NCBI GenBank assembly: GCA_905331475.1
Contig: CAJNYU010001929.1
Coordinates: forward strand, 62,001 to 126,000
DNA: 64,000 nt
Direction of reading: 5' to 3'
Origin: Rotaria socialis
Lineage: Eukaryota; Rotifera; Eurotatoria; Philodinida; Philodinidae
Both the position numbers and the translations under genes were made by a program. Each line of letters begins with the position of its first letter. The first letter of the stretch is position 1. Shown here piece after piece: positions 10,480 through 23,886 of this stretch. The notes below the pieces were generated by a model, which worked only from the letters and a program-made list of their open reading frames with translations, was not told the origin of the DNA and searched no databases.

Positions 10480-13400
10480 TATATATAAGTGCGTTGTAAA
10501 ATACTGTTGCATTTATTGTAAAATTCTAGAGAATAGTTTCGTCCGTAAATCCAGTTTATCATTCCACAGATTTTAATCGCTTCTATGCAAGAAAATACGT
10601 AAATAAAGAAATATGTCAAATTACAGAAAACAAAAACATATTCTCGTTTATTAGAAGATTTAAATGCGAATAGGATAGATGCTTTTGATTCCGGCAAAGA
10701 GCACAAAATGCTCTTACTTTACTATAACAACTAGCTAGAGTATTGAACTATTATACTAAAAGTTTTTGAGACTTTGGCATCAGTCTTTTAATATACACGT
10801 TTTTGATCTAAAATATAAGAGTCTGTTCATATTGATGGATAATTAAGATATAAGTAGTCCAAAACTAGTTTTAATTAACTTATTAAATATTAACTTACTC
10901 TAAACTAATATAATTTGCTTGTCTATCACAAATATGATTGATTTCGCGGAAAGACACATTCTTATATAGGGTAAATATTTTCGCTGGAACTCGAAATATT
11001 GACCTAAAAAAAAGAAAAATCAATAGAACGAACGAAAACAGTCTAGACCTACATTTACTAAAATATTTTCATCGCTGATTACTGCATGCAGCTGATCATC
11101 TTGAAATATTTTCATACCGTTACTATTTGCATCGATTTTTCAAAAACCTACTAGTTACAAATTGACAATAATGAGGAATAGAAATGTCGTACTATCTATC
11201 ACACATAGTTCATTATATTCAATGAAGAAAGTTTCCGGAGGTTATATGTAAAAATTAAAGAATGAACATGACTCGAATCTGTTGTCGTTGAAAAAATTCA
11301 ATTCTACGCCATATGATTGGTAGTATTAGCCAGATTGTAAATTTTATTTCCTTTTTTCTTTATTTTCTATCTTATTAAAGATAGAATACAATCACTAATT
11401 GAGCTTTTCGATGCGTTGGCTATGAAAACTGAGTACAAAATAAAATCGTAGAAGATTTTCATTAATAGTCCGATAAAATAATATTAATTCGAGTGCGTCT
11501 ACAGTTGTCGACTACGATTAAGGGCAAAAAGATTAGTCTCCTACTATGCTAAAGAACAAGAATATACCCAGATTTTCTTTCATCATTCTTCGATAAAAAA
11601 TATAGAGCATTAGGCAGCCTGTTGGCATTAAAGACCGTTTGAGCGTGAGAAAACAAATAAACAAAGCTACCTTGGAGTGCTGCACATATACCCACATAAG
11701 CAGATTACCATGAAACGAAAAAAACAAAAGATCTAGGCAAATAAATATATATATATATTGATATTTCATTGTTTAACTAGGGTAGCATTTTTCAAAATTT
11801 TCTGTTACAATTCATTGCTGAATGAACACTGCTCGGTGAACAAATATATAATGAATAAAAAATATCCTGATTGATATACATTCTGTGTCTCAATTGAAAA
11901 TTGATTATTTGGTATTTCTTAAAATTAGTGATAACCTGCTTTTTTTCAAATATTATCGATATTGTTTTCATTCTAAATCAAATAGTAATACATTTCGACG
12001 ACAAAAAACAATGTTGACTAAAAGAATAGCTTATCACGGGTACAGATTGATTATTTTTTTCATCGAAGAATCACGATATTAATAGTATATATGTATTTGT
12101 CAATAGAAATATATCATTAAAAGAAACCATTCAGTTAGATGAACGAATGCAAAACGTATATAAAATTATTTCCAGTACTATTCGATCAACAGAATTATTC
12201 TAATAAAATGGAATCTTACGAAATACGAATCACTGTAGCTTTAAAGCTAAGTAGTTTCATAGAACAATCAAGATAATATATTTTCCACCGTAACCAATAA
12301 ATATATTCTAGAGTATTCCAATAAAAAAGTTTAAAAAAATCAGCGACAACGATCTTTCATTGAGTCTACGGCAAGTAGTCAATTGTAGAACATATATCGA
12401 ACTTGTGAAACTGTTTCCAGAAAGCATCTGATGTGTAAAATGAGTTTTACTTGTTTTTCTTGAAAGAAAGCAGGAATTATTTAATAAATATTTAATAATT
12501 AACTATTTAACAAATGTATCATGTTGAATATTCGTATTCTTTTATCAAGTAGCGTATTATCAAAACTGCTACAGATACCGGAAATGATGTCTCGATATTT
12601 CTTCGAAGAAAATTGAAATCTGTGTCATCATTCAATATTAAATTTGCTTTGGTCAATCTCGAATTTCAATTTGAAAAAGTTCTGTTTTTAATCAGGGATT
12701 CATTTTTCGCAAAAACACCGATTAGTCTTTATATTGATGTCGGATTCAAATTCTTTCTTTTTTCGAAACTGATTATGTTGAAACAGTCCAATTGAAAAAA
12801 TTGTAATCATCAATGAAAAAATCAAGCTTAGATTTAAACATTGTTAGATGGAAACTCATAATTACGATGATATTTTATGATAGTATTCAAATGAGTTTGC
12901 TATGAAAAAATATCCCATTCAAATCAATGATAACGACTTCTTTTCATGAATGATGACGTATTAGATTAAAATTTCAATATAAACTTCATCAATTGGAAAA
13001 TATGAAACACCACTGAGCATCTTTAATGACTTTTTCGGCCCGTGACAAACAATTCTCTATATAATCTCTGGCATATCACAAGACTCAAAAAACTTGAAAG
13101 CGTGACAGTGATAGATGATTACTCAGATAAGAGTTATCAGTACATGCCAATGCAAGTACAGTGAGCGAGAATAGCCAACAGTCAAAAATATCAACCAACT
13201 GTTGTTTGATTTCAGCTGTACAGATTGCAAATGCAGTGTAGATTTTTCTCCGACAGTTTACTGGTCTGGTTTTCGTCTGATTTAAATCATATCGGTCAAC
13301 TCATCAGACTTGATCTAATGGCAGAAATCTTCTCTAAAAAAATCTCTTACCATACGAAGGTTCTTTCTTTTTTATTTACAATTTCAGATGCAATATAATA

Positions 13401-16400
13401 ATAGTAAAGAATGTTCCAAAAAATCAAAGCAATACTCTATTTTTAAATTTCCTGATCAGAATGATATTTCAAATATTTTTCAGCCATTTAACTATCAATA
13501 AATGCACGTCCAACATTATTTAATTATGCATATTAAACATATTTTGATATTCATTGACTTTCGAAAAGGCTAAATTATATATTTAAAATCCATACTAAAT
13601 CAAACAATAGTTAAAACATGAATTATTTGTTGACTAAATAAATGAGTTTACATAAAGGAGAGAACATGCAAAGCAATATGAAAGAACATTATGTTCGATT
13701 CTATTCATGTTTAGTTGTAACTATACATGCATTTGGCTATTACAGATTGTTAGATAAAAGTAGATGAAACATTATTTCTAAGTTTTTTTTTCTTCATTTT
13801 CACTTCCATCTTGATCGTGTTTCTTTAAAAGAACAAGGAAATCGAAAATTGCCTTTGCGTATCATGATTTAGATTGGTAAACGATTGTAAATTCATGGAG
13901 ATCTGTTTGTAATAACTTAAACTTAACTGATTGGCTGATTTTGACAATTGAAGCAGCCAAATAAAAAAATTATTTTACTCAGAAATCTTTGCTTATCAAT
14001 CATTATCAAGTTTTATGTTCTGCAATGTGAATAATAGCTGTTTTCTATACTGAAATATAAGGCGTCGTAATTTGAATTCTTCAATCACGAGAATAAATTA
14101 GAAAGAAAGAAAAGAAAAAAAATCTCACGGTTGTATTATATTTGTTCTTGTAGGATTTTTCTTTTGCAACCACTCGTTAGAATTATTGATACAAATACGA
14201 ATGTTTTTATTGCATGCACAGCTTTTTTTTCCTTCTACGTGTTTTTTTTTAAATGTCGGTAAGATTGCCAATATTATTTTTCCTCTTTTGTTTTTATATT
14301 CAACATAGTATCTGTCAATATAGAAGCATATCTTGTATATTTTGTATCGTAGATCGAAGACAAATAGTATCGAAACGATGAAAGATAACAGTCTCATTTG
14401 ATATTTTTTTTGTTGGAAGTATTACCATAGTTTATTAGTCATCTGATTAATTCTTCTTCGATCGTTTTTTTCTTATTAATTTAAGGTAAAATACATTCGT
14501 CAAGATCAAATTGGTCTAAATTTTCACATCATTTTTGAGCTTAGAATGCCTACACAGTCGATCAATTTTAGTCTTTTGATTTCACTACAATATAAGTATG
14601 CATTTAATTAATTACCATTTTGAATACTGTTCAACAAAGTTGATATTTAAGGAAAATCATAAGATATTTGAGAGAGATCTTCATTAATACTCTATATTCT
14701 GTGTTAATACTTCATTCTCAAATTGAATAACTTAGTATATCAAATGATCTGATTTTTAACTCAACAAGATCCTATTTATATTTAATATCTTAAGTTCACT
14801 ATGAAGTAACTTTCGAATCTTGAATTCAATATCTTATATATCCTCTTGTGAAATTCAGCTTCTCTTACATCCTACGTAAACTAATAAAACAACATCATGA
14901 GTAATCCATTTCATATTTTGAGATTACTAAACTGGGTCAATACGATGATTCACACTTGTCATTATCGTCCAGAATAAAAAAGACTAATGCTAGACTTCTT
15001 GGAAAAGCTTTAGTAGGTGTCATAGATTCATTATTTTTGATAAATTTTTGAGGACGCATGAAATGTAGTCTTTATTTTAGAAGCTTCATACGAGTATCTA
15101 GTTTTTTAATTCTTTCTAACAAACATTGTCAACACAATAGACACGTGTTTTTCATTTATCGGCAGTTCATGTTTTGTATTGTTATAAAACGCCATCTTTC
15201 ATTGCTATGATCATACCTCTCTTATTATTCGTTAACTCTTCTCTCTCGATTTATATGTATGTATGCGTGACGTGATGTAGAATTTTTCATAGTTAGCTTG
15301 ATAAAATTTAGATTTTATGTGTTTGCTAGTGAATTAAATGCGTTTTCCCATAAGAATATTTTGCGTCTAACTTAGTACGTTATGTTCAAAAATTTTACTG
15401 ATCATACGATTTTTCTACCGCTCTTTGGTCATGTGGGGGAAACACAAAAATCAGCTTGTTGTTTCTCATCGACTTCTTTTTTCTCACTATGCAGTTTTCC
15501 TAATTGTCTTTTCTTAATACATTTCTCAAAAGATCTTAATGATTGGCAATTTTCAGATTCTCACTAAAAACTTTATTTGTGTGTTTTTACTGTTAAAAAG
15601 TTATTCTTGATTACAACACTCCATTTCACTTCTCTGATACTTTTGTTCGCTCATATGTCTTCTAAGTAGATGCTATCGACCCCGCAAGATATTATAACTG
15701 TTAAAGATTAAGTAGAACTTTACAACCAATAGAGATTTTACAATATTGCAAGTAAATTTAGTTATTTACGTCGTATCTCAAAAGGCGTGATCACTGACGA
15801 TAGGAAATTTCTATGACTCTCTTATTTATTTTTCATTATTTGAACAAAAAGATTTTTAAGTTTTTCCTTATAAAAAGAAAGTTTAAAAATACTGTTCAAT
15901 GATATTCTTGTCAAGTTGATTTCAGAAAGCTCACAACACCTGAAGAAAACAGCATCCCAGAAAGTTAATTTTTTTACTATATTGATTTCTTTAAGGACGC
16001 AAGTCTTTAGATTATCTATATGTTAAATTTTTATTTTGTAGACATCTATTTTGAGATGGCTTCAAACTGAGAAGCAAGATAATTTAAAATCTTGTGATAG
16101 AGAAGTCCATTATATATAGTATATTGGAAATGTAACAGCTCGTCAAGGTAATTATCTTGAAATGTTTCAAATTTTTTTTATTCAATTTTGTAAAAGAAAA
16201 ATTTAGAGGAGTCTATAATTTTCCAGTAAGATGGAGTAATTTTACATTTTTTGACAGTGATTAATTCTGAATTCAACAAAGTTCACAATGATAGACAAAT
16301 CAATACTATTTTGACTCCTTCATCGTCAGATTTAGCATTACCATACTTCTATATATGGAACCATTTCAAAATAAATGTTTACAAAATAAACGTTCTACAA

Positions 16401-17618
16401 GTTTTGCAATTTATTTGACGGGAATACTATTGAACAGCGTTTTTCAACTTTCTTTCTATAAGTAAAAGTTTAAAAATCTTCTTGTTCCAATACAGAAAAA
16501 ATTAGATACAGTGCTACTAACAAGAGAGTTATATGAATTTCTTAAGTGATCACAACTTTTGAGACACCATTACTTTTGGTAAACTTTTAATTCGTTAAAT
16601 CTAATAGATATTATTTTAAGAAAACAGAGTGAACTAGATGGTATTCAAGTTTCACTCGAATACGAATGCGATGCGAAGCTCGAATCGAATCTTCACGAAA
16701 AATCTTCAATTCAGAGAAATCTTGAATACTTTTTATGTCGACATGATGAAATTCATCTCTGAGAAAACTCTATTCTTACTTAGCGATACATCCTTAAGGG
16801 TCGATTTCGATTGATCGATTAATTATCTACATGATTCATTGTCTTAGATCAGTTGTGAATGAATAGGCCATAGTTGCTAACATATTTTAATGACGTCATT
16901 TTAATTATCGTAAACTTAGAAAGCACAAATTTCTTTCATTTTCGCCATTTTGGAACGACATTTGTGACTGAATGGAACTGAAGTTTCAAAAACAGATGTT
17001 AAAAGTTTCATCTTGATACTTTTATCTCCCGTTTCAATGACTTTTCTATGATTTTCGGTTCTCGAGACCATTGCACAACAACACGACGAGATGTGATGCG
17101 TACGTCGAGAAAGAAAAACTCGTGACGAACAACAGAAATGCTATGCTTGGCATCACATTAAAAATGATTAATATACCATATTCTAACGCATTCATCGATT
17201 CTTTTTCTTTTTTCATTCATATAATTGATAGAGAAGAAATGCATAAATTACCCTTGAAAAGTAGCACAATCATCATTTAATCTGAACAGGTTTTTGCTGC
17301 TAAATGGCTAGAGTATTGACATTAATACAGGTTAATAAAAAGTGTTTTAAAAATAATTCTGCGTTCTCGTTTTTTTCGATATTTTTTTTGTAAATATCAA
17401 ATATGACGTTTTGCGATTTATATTACCGGCATTTTACAATATGTTCTTATGTTGTTTTTCTTCTTATCACTCATTTTTATCGTCGATGACACGAGCTTGC
17501 ATATTTATTTTTTGTCAACATAGAGAAAAGAAAACATCGCGTCGTATAAAAACCAATATCATTTCATTTTGTCACTAGATTTGTCCTGTGATCATTTTTC
17601 AATCTAAATTTGATTGAT
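10480..17618. other. Long intergenic desert (about 7.1 kb)
   Basis: AT-rich sequence without any recognisable exon, RNA gene or element with readable ends. Open frames are all short and low in complexity. The last few hundred bases are the upstream region of the SPRY gene. Confidence 0.6.
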
Positions 17619-18589
17619 ATGTCGTGGATAGTTGAACAAACCGAAAATACGTCGGCTGTTAATGTTAATGGTGACACTATTACATGCACAAACGATGGTT
17701 ATTATGGTAGTCCAATCAATGTCATGTACAAAGACCCAGCTAATCAAAACGGGCAATATTTTTGGCAAATAGAATTTCGGGAATTGCAAGAATCTGGAGG
17801 TGCTTCTATTGGTTTAACAACAGAGCACGATTTTAAGGGTGGATGGGGACTTCGAGCTATGAAATATTTAGGTAATTTGTCAGATGGCAGTGGACTTTTG
17901 GTATCAGCCTTCGGTGATCAAATAAGCCAAAATGATAAAATTGGGATATTATTGCAATTAACGAGTGAAGATTTGAAAATGTATATCTTTCATAATGAAA
18001 AATCCTTAGGTTTAGCTTTTCATGTTCAAGCTCCATATCCAAAGCCATTGTTTCCCGGTAAGCTTCTATTGATCATACCATCGAGCATAGTCATTTTTTT
18101 CTACTTTCTTTCTTTTTTTCAGTGGTTAGCTTTAATGCTAATGGTAAAGTCAAAATATATCGTTCGCAAGAAATACCTACGTCCTTAGAACGTTCATCAT
18201 TAGAATTTACCGGTATTAATGGTAATTGGAAAATTATTGATTATCCACAACATCGAGAATGTGTAGGTTATCAATTTGAAATAGCGAATGAAAATGAAAA
18301 TAGGTTCAGTCTTCACGCTCGAGTAATTAATTCACTAAATTGCCATTTGCAATATAATCCAGCAAATAATCAATGGAAAACTTCCGCAATTATGTCAACG
18401 CTGATGGCAGGTCCATCAGAAGAGATGCATAAAGAAAGTTTAATTAGTAGTTTTATCTCTGGTATTTATCGTGTAGAAACCCAAGGCCAACATCAGTTAG
18501 TCATACAAACGAATAACGGTGACCAGGCTCGATTAGAACGCTTTGCAGTTCCCCCACCATCACCAGTTACGCAAAATATATTCAATTAA
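17619..18589 (+). CDS. SPRY-domain protein
   Basis: Two exons, 17619-18057 and 18123-18589, are joined by a 65-bp phase-1 intron (GTAAGC donor, TTTTTTTCAG acceptor), giving 301 residues. Residues about 45-165 match a B30.2/SPRY fold: YFWQIEF, GASIGLTT, GWGLRAMKYLG, then PLFPVVSFNANGKVKI spanning the splice. SPRY domains are protein-interaction modules. The C-terminal about 130 residues look like a second compact beta-rich domain (LEFTGINGNWKIIDY..., SGIYRVETQGQHQLVIQ) that I do not recognise, ending in a Pro-rich tail. No signal peptide or membrane segment is seen. The first in-frame ATG was chosen; a TTG three codons earlier is not a plausible start. The exact orthologue is not identified. 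Confidence 0.85.
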
Positions 18590-19567
18590 CTTAGTGGAAA
18601 TTCAAACAGACACTGAATTTTCATGTAGAAAATATGCTTTTAGTATTCAAATATTTTTTCTGCTTATTTTAAACATTTATTTAGCCATAATAAACATTTA
18701 TAAAATAATAGAACAACAATAAATTATCAATTCAGCAGAATCATAAAAAAATTATTCTTTTTGGTGTGAAAAATAATAAGGGTACAACAAAGTCTGCAGC
18801 AGATATATTTTTCAAAACAAACCTGAAAAGGAGAAAACACATTTCAAGAATGATTTTTGTATTACAAATGGTGCCTTTGCAGGGGTGCATTAGAAGTTCA
18901 CATATTTCTCGTTTCCAATATCAATGAACGACTTTCTCGTGACAGAAGCTCGTTAATTTAGTCATTGCCACTACTTGACCATTTTAAAGCAATAAAATCT
19001 GTCGTTGAATTAGTCTCTCTCTCTCTCTCTCTTTCCTTCTATGCTTAGATATAAATCAATCAAATAACGAAAAATGTGTCTAGTTTGCATAGAATTTCGA
19101 GTGGCAACTGTTGATAGTCCATGCAAAAAAACTACGTTTGGTAACGATTTCGCGCGATAAACTTTTTTGATTAACAAGCCAAGAATGGATCTAAAACACT
19201 GCTAAAGTTGATATCTACAGAACTTTGAATTCGTCAGTTTAATGTAGCTTTTATTATTATTAAATGTAATCCTTGCAGATTAAAATAATTCAGAAATAAA
19301 CATTTTCCACGAAACTAAATTGTTCCAACAAAGTGCTTTCAATTGATGCAAAAATAAATGGTAAATTCAACTTACAGTACAAACACCTTCATTGTAAGAC
19401 TTTTAAGTCTGACTAAAAAATGAATTTGACATTTTTACAAAGACTTTTGTACCGTTTATTATCTTATACATTTTTTAGAAAGACTGAAATAAATCATATA
19501 GAAATCTTCTTCATTAATGAAAGTAAATCTATCCTATTTTAATAACATACGAAACTAGCAATACTGG
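18590..19567. other. Intergenic, 3' of the SPRY gene
   Basis: AT-rich sequence with a CT microsatellite at about 19013-19033. No gene recognised. Confidence 0.55.
19013..19033. repeat. CT microsatellite
   Basis: Pure TC dinucleotide run. Confidence 0.9.
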
Positions 19568-19575
19568 GTAGCAAA

Positions 19576-20591
19576 CAATGGCGGGCCAGCGTCCCAAATA
19601 TACGTATGGCAATAAACTCTAATGTCTTACTACGAGTTTGAAAAAACGTTTGCAACTTTGCGAAAATACTGCACAACTATGTATATTTATGCTGGAAACG
19701 AGACATTTTTTCTTTCTTTTTTTCCGTTGAAATAAATAAATTAAAACATATCATTAAAAAAAAGATTTATTCAGAAAAAACCATTGCTGTTTCGTCTTTC
19801 TGTGCAGTGTAATCGGTTACTACTTGATATATTCCCCTGACCACAAATAGTTTTACGCGATACTTTTAATAAATCATCACTATAAATGAACATTTTGAGA
19901 AAAGTAATTATATATTCAGGTAGGGCGTGGAGTTCTCTGAAACATGTATATGTTCGATCTAAATTGTATGTGTTTAGAAAAAATACCTTAAAGAAAATGA
20001 ATACAACCCTCACTGGATTCCTCGAAAATTCATTTTTTTGTGCACTTTCGTTCAAATTTTCACGCTATTTTTATCCTGCTTTCTTTCTTTTTCAAGTTTA
20101 TTTTCAACAAAAGAACAAGTTATAACAAAAGTAAGCCTATATTCTGAAAGCGGGTGAAATACTCTATCATTCTGTATTTTTCTCAGTTTTCACTTTGCTA
20201 CTTATCTGATGAACAAAAAGAGATAAGAAAAATCGAACGTAATCAGGACTCTGATAACGAGAGTGCGTTCTTTATTCTTTAAGGTATCTTTTTTTATAAG
20301 CATATACAATTTAAATCAAATATATACACGATTGCAGAGAACTCCACGCCCTATCCGAATATATAATTACTTGTCTCAAAATGTTCATTTATAGTGATCA
20401 TATATTAAAAGTACTTTGTAAAACTATTTTTGACCAGTGGAATATATAAATGTCGAATCTTTCTTAGTATTGAAAAAGGCAATGTCTGACAAACTTTCTT
20501 ATCCAATACTATTTCTTAGGCAAGTCTTTAATTTTCATATCTTTTGTGGTATGGCAATTGCCACCAATTGCCCTCTGGTGGCCCGCCAATG
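19576..20591. mobile_element. Non-autonomous hAT element, 1,016 bp, perfect 8-bp target duplication
   Basis: GTAGCAAA occurs at 19568-19575 and again at 20592-20599. Between them the left end reads CAATGGCGGGCC and the complement of the right end reads CATTGGCGGGCC. The 8-bp duplication and CA...TG ends place it in the hAT superfamily. Inside, a long inverted pair of about 116 bp (about 19825-19940 and 20334-20450) faces inward around GGGCGTGGAGTTCTCT, so the element is a large foldback. The open frames in it are shadows of these arms; no transposase is present. Confidence 0.9.
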
Positions 20592-20599
20592 GTAGCAAA

Positions 20600-21138
20600 G
20601 GTATGTGCACAATAATGTAAGATCTTCATATCCTACATAACTTTTCAGACCAATGTCTAATTCTATATAGGAGCACCTTTAAAAGCAGCTTTTTATGTGT
20701 TGTTAACAAAGAGATTGAATGAGTTTGCTCACAATTGGATACAGAAGCTTCATGAGTTCCCGTCACACATATCGATGACCAATTTTTGAATGGAATGATG
20801 ATAATAAACTCTTTTATTGATATGATAGTCGCTTAGGACACTGCAATACATGAGGAATTGATTCTTTAAATGAAAACATTTTCAGAATTTCAAAGCAATT
20901 ATCTTTGACTAGTTCTGTATTCAAAGGTATTTTTTAACACTTTGAGGTTTGTTATAGTCAAATTATGTTATTATTCAAGTCGACATTAACTGGTGTTTCA
21001 AAGAATGAATTACCTTCAGCATGATTTTGTTTCCCAATTATCATTATATTATCATTAGTAGCTACCTCACACATGACTAATTGAACAGTTTACATATGTT
21101 TAAAATATGCGGATTTAGAGACCTGCAAAATGGTCACG
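20600..21138. other. Intergenic, no gene recognised
   Basis: AT-rich spacer between the hAT foldback and the hairpin region. No exon or repeat end recognised. Confidence 0.5.
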
Positions 21139-21180
21139 GTCACGATCACGGCCACGGTCATGCGTGACCGTGATCGTGAC
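21139..21180. repeat. Perfect 13-bp hairpin built of GATCACG/GTCACG units
   Basis: GTCACGATCACGG (21139-21151) is the exact complement of CCGTGATCGTGAC (21168-21180) with a 16-base loop. Further GGTCACG copies lie on both sides, and TTTAGAGA-like sequence flanks the block in inverted orientation. It may be subterminal sequence of the neighbouring hAT copy or a separate small foldback. Confidence 0.7.
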
Positions 21181-21350
21181 TGAGTAATTGAGATCATGGT
21201 CACGCAAATCTCTAAAATTTACTCAGTTTATAATTGAATCAAGAAAATTAAAAAGTCTAGGTTTTTATTATGTTCATAAACAATATTAAATCTGAATTAA
21301 AATCATCAAAAAACCAATGCTAGAGAAAAAACAATATTCTTTAGTATAAA

Positions 21351-22740
21351 TTAAAACACTTGTTCTGCTTCTGAATTTTCTTTATCACTTTCATAATCGT
21401 CACTTAATAAATCATATTCATCTTCTTCATCGGCTTTAACTTTCTTGAAAATACCATAATGATCATCATTATCTTCTTCAAATGCATCAATAGATTTTCT
21501 TTTTGACACAGTTGTTGTCGACGTCGAGTCGTTTTTCAAATCGAACATAGTTTTTAGTAAAGTTAACTTTTTTCGTAGAAACATCAATTTATAAATCTTT
21601 TCTGCACCTAACCGTATTCTACGATCACCAATCATGATTTTGGTTGAGGAAAATAATCCCTCCACCGAAGTGTTAGACGCCTGAATAGCTAACACCTTTC
21701 GAGGAATACTAGCAATTGTTGGAAATTCTTTTTTTTACTTCTCCAAAATGATAATATATCATCATCACTTATTTTAAAATCAAAATCACCTTGTAGCCAT
21801 AGCTGTACTTCACCGATTGGTAGTTTTGCAGCTCGTGGTTTATCAAAGCATCGAGATCAAATATTTGCTTTTACAGGTGTTGTTGATTTATCAACACTTG
21901 ATGATGCAGATAAATCACAAGTTAATGAATTAACATTAGATGAATTATTTGAAGGAACAACAGCAGACTGTAATAATTGAATAGCTTGATCTTTCAAGGA
22001 CTGATTACCACAAAAATCTCGTAAACGAGGATGGATCAAGGTTGAAAGTAAATGTTCCGATTGGATCGGCCAGTGTGTATCAATTTCTTTTTCTATTTGA
22101 TGCAAAAAATTAGAAAAACAATTGTAAAATGAAATATTTTGATAAGTGATGGATAAATGGAATACAAGTTAACTTCTGGAAAAGTTGTAGTATTTAAAAA
22201 ATGTACGTACGTAAAAATTCTTTTAACATACTAATACTTAGGAAATCTTGTGCTGTTGGTACACAATGATCGATCAAAAACTTTCGTAGTGGTATACCTT
22301 GCTAAGTGTTGACTGAGTTTCATCACTTAAAGTTGTAATAGCTTTTTCAAGTACTTGAAGAAAATTACAAATATGACTTAATAAATCCTTATCAATTGAT
22401 TCAAAATTGTCATAATGTGAATCACTGAATATATCAACAAGTTCATTATAAATTAAATTGAAGACGTTCTAGAATGTGTCATAAAATAATATCGAATAAC
22501 GAGCTGGGTGTGGGCGTGAGCAACTCACCATCATATAGTAGACTTCACTAAAACGAGTCGAACTAAAAGTCTGAAGTTCCCTCGACAACTTTAATTGTCG
22601 GTGACTTCGACGAAAGTTTGCTACAAGACTCTTAATAATATCAAATGTTTCCACTACTTCAACACAACGACTTTTTGATACTGTAAACGAATGTTCCAAG
22701 ATTTTATTAATATAATGATCACTACAACCAAGGTCGACTA
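21351..22740 (-). pseudogene. Decayed hAT transposase
   Basis: Reading the minus strand from 22740 to 21351, successive frames match a hAT transposase core and end in the hATC dimerisation domain (VLAIQASNTSVEGLFSSTK, then GDRRIRL and KLMFLRKKL), followed by an acidic tail. The reading is broken: an in-frame TGA lies near 21855 and a frameshift falls in an A run near 21730, just before the FPTIASIP segment. The N-terminal BED-finger part is not found. It is a dead, 5'-truncated copy. A typical hAT end (complement CAGGGTTGCCAGCTG) lies at 23143-23157, on the side where this element's 5' end should be. Confidence 0.88.
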
Positions 22741-22836
22741 ATCCGACGGAAGAATTTTAAAAAATATCAAAATTCTATTTAGTGCAAAAGAGCTTTTTAG
22801 AAGTTGAGTATAGCAGACTTTTTTGGCGCATCGGAT

Positions 22837-23009
22837 CCCAGAGTAGGATACGATCGGATATTATCGGATTCCGATCCTACGGATCCGGATCTCGGCTCGA
22901 AACCCGGAATCCGACGGAGTCTGTTGGTTCTTGTCGGTTTTCATGTAAGATCCGATGCAACCCATTTTCAGATCCGATTGGATCCGATTGTAGGAATGAG
23001 CGACCTGGG
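22837..23009. repeat. Foldback repeat rich in CGGATCCGAT (group A)
   Basis: The block starts CCCAGAGTAGGAT and ends GGAATGAGCGACCTGGG, with many internal GGATCCG/ATCGGA units. Its ends and interior resemble the repeats at 37929-38231 and about 38760-38912, which share CGGAATCCGACGGA-type units and CCTGGG ends. The long plus and minus frames across it are by-products of its low-complexity sequence. Confidence 0.6.
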
Positions 23010-23142
23010 TGATTGAAAATAGTTTTCGAAATTGAGTTCCGCAACCGATGGCCAGTGTGAAAGATGTAAACTGCGTACCTCACGAATATACCCCATTTAC
23101 AACTGAGTCGTACCTAATGTGTACCCCATTTGGGACCTGAAC

Positions 23143-23157
23143 AGCTGGCAACCCTGA
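23143..23157. mobile_element. hAT-type terminal repeat end
   Basis: The sequence CAGCTGGCAACCCTG is the complement of CAGGGTTGCCAGCTG, a common hAT terminus. It probably marks the 5' end of the element whose transposase remains lie at 21351-22740. The matching opposite end was not seen. Confidence 0.55.
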
Positions 23158-23240
23158 TATATGTATATATTAATAAATGATATAAATGCCACTGAAATTT
23201 TACATTGATAATATCTTTATGTTTTCTATCATAAAAATAG

Positions 23241-23554
23241 ATGGAATTTATCACCGTCAAGATGGGTCTGATGAAACCAGTTTTATAGTTAGTTATTTTG
23301 TATTTATATATCGATATATCTTTTTTTCATTCTATTAGACAGTTCAACTTTATTTAAATGAAAATTTTCAAGGTGGAGAAACAACTTTCCTAGATTATTT
23401 TGACCGAAGTAGAAATGTTGCATGTAAACCACTTACAGGAATGGTACTTATTTTCGAACATCGAATTTATCACGAAGGTTCAATGTTGGAAAAAGGTCGA
23501 AAATATACTGTTCGTACTGATGTTATGTATCGACCACAAAATAAAAATCAATGA
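23241..23554 (+). pseudogene. 3' part of a 2OG-Fe(II) dioxygenase (prolyl 4-hydroxylase-like)
   Basis: Two exons, 23241-23287 and 23339-23554, join in phase across a 51-bp intron and end at TGA. The peptide carries the double-stranded beta-helix core of the Fe(II)/2-oxoglutarate family: LYLNENFQGGETTFLDYF, then HRIYHEGS with the distal iron-binding His, and KYTVRTDVMYR with the 2OG-binding Arg. The first exon opens with the DG of the H-x-D-G iron motif, so the proximal His must lie in a missing upstream exon. Immediately upstream are the hAT end and the CGGATCC repeat, and no 5' exon is visible. This looks like a gene cut by transposon insertion, although remote 5' exons cannot be excluded. 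Confidence 0.75.
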
Positions 23555-23699
23555 TTTTTTCAAATTGATAATGATAATTTTTCTTACTCCAATAAAAACT
23601 GTTTTACTCAATTTCTTTTTATAATCATCTTTCTTGTTGTGAGATATTTATTTTGATGCTCTCTTGTTTATAAATAGAAGTTTCCGGTCAAAAATTTAG

Positions 23700-23886
23700 T
23701 ACATGTCATTATACACTTTATCATTTTCGATTATGTACACCAAAAGAGACTATTCTTTTAAATAATCTTATAATTAATATGACCCTGAAGGGTGATAATT
23801 CGGTTAGAGATTTATCTATACCTCCAGATCGCTCTATTTTAGTAACAGAAATATTTGAAGTAAAATATGTTCTGCATCCGTTATGA
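23700..23886 (+). pseudogene. Possible orphan terminal exon, unknown
   Basis: After an AATTTAG acceptor an open frame of 61 codons runs to TGA. It contains CHYTLYHFRLCTPKETILL and a polar C-terminal half with few AT-biased residues. No family is recognised and no upstream exon was found. It may be a relic of the same disrupted locus as the oxygenase fragment. Confidence 0.25.

Noticed and set aside
19771..20125. Two overlapping frames on opposite strands
   Set aside because: They fall in the arms of the hAT foldback and show no transposase motif.
22782..23083. Three overlapping frames on both strands
   Set aside because: They arise from the CGGATCC low-complexity foldback, which lacks stops in several frames.
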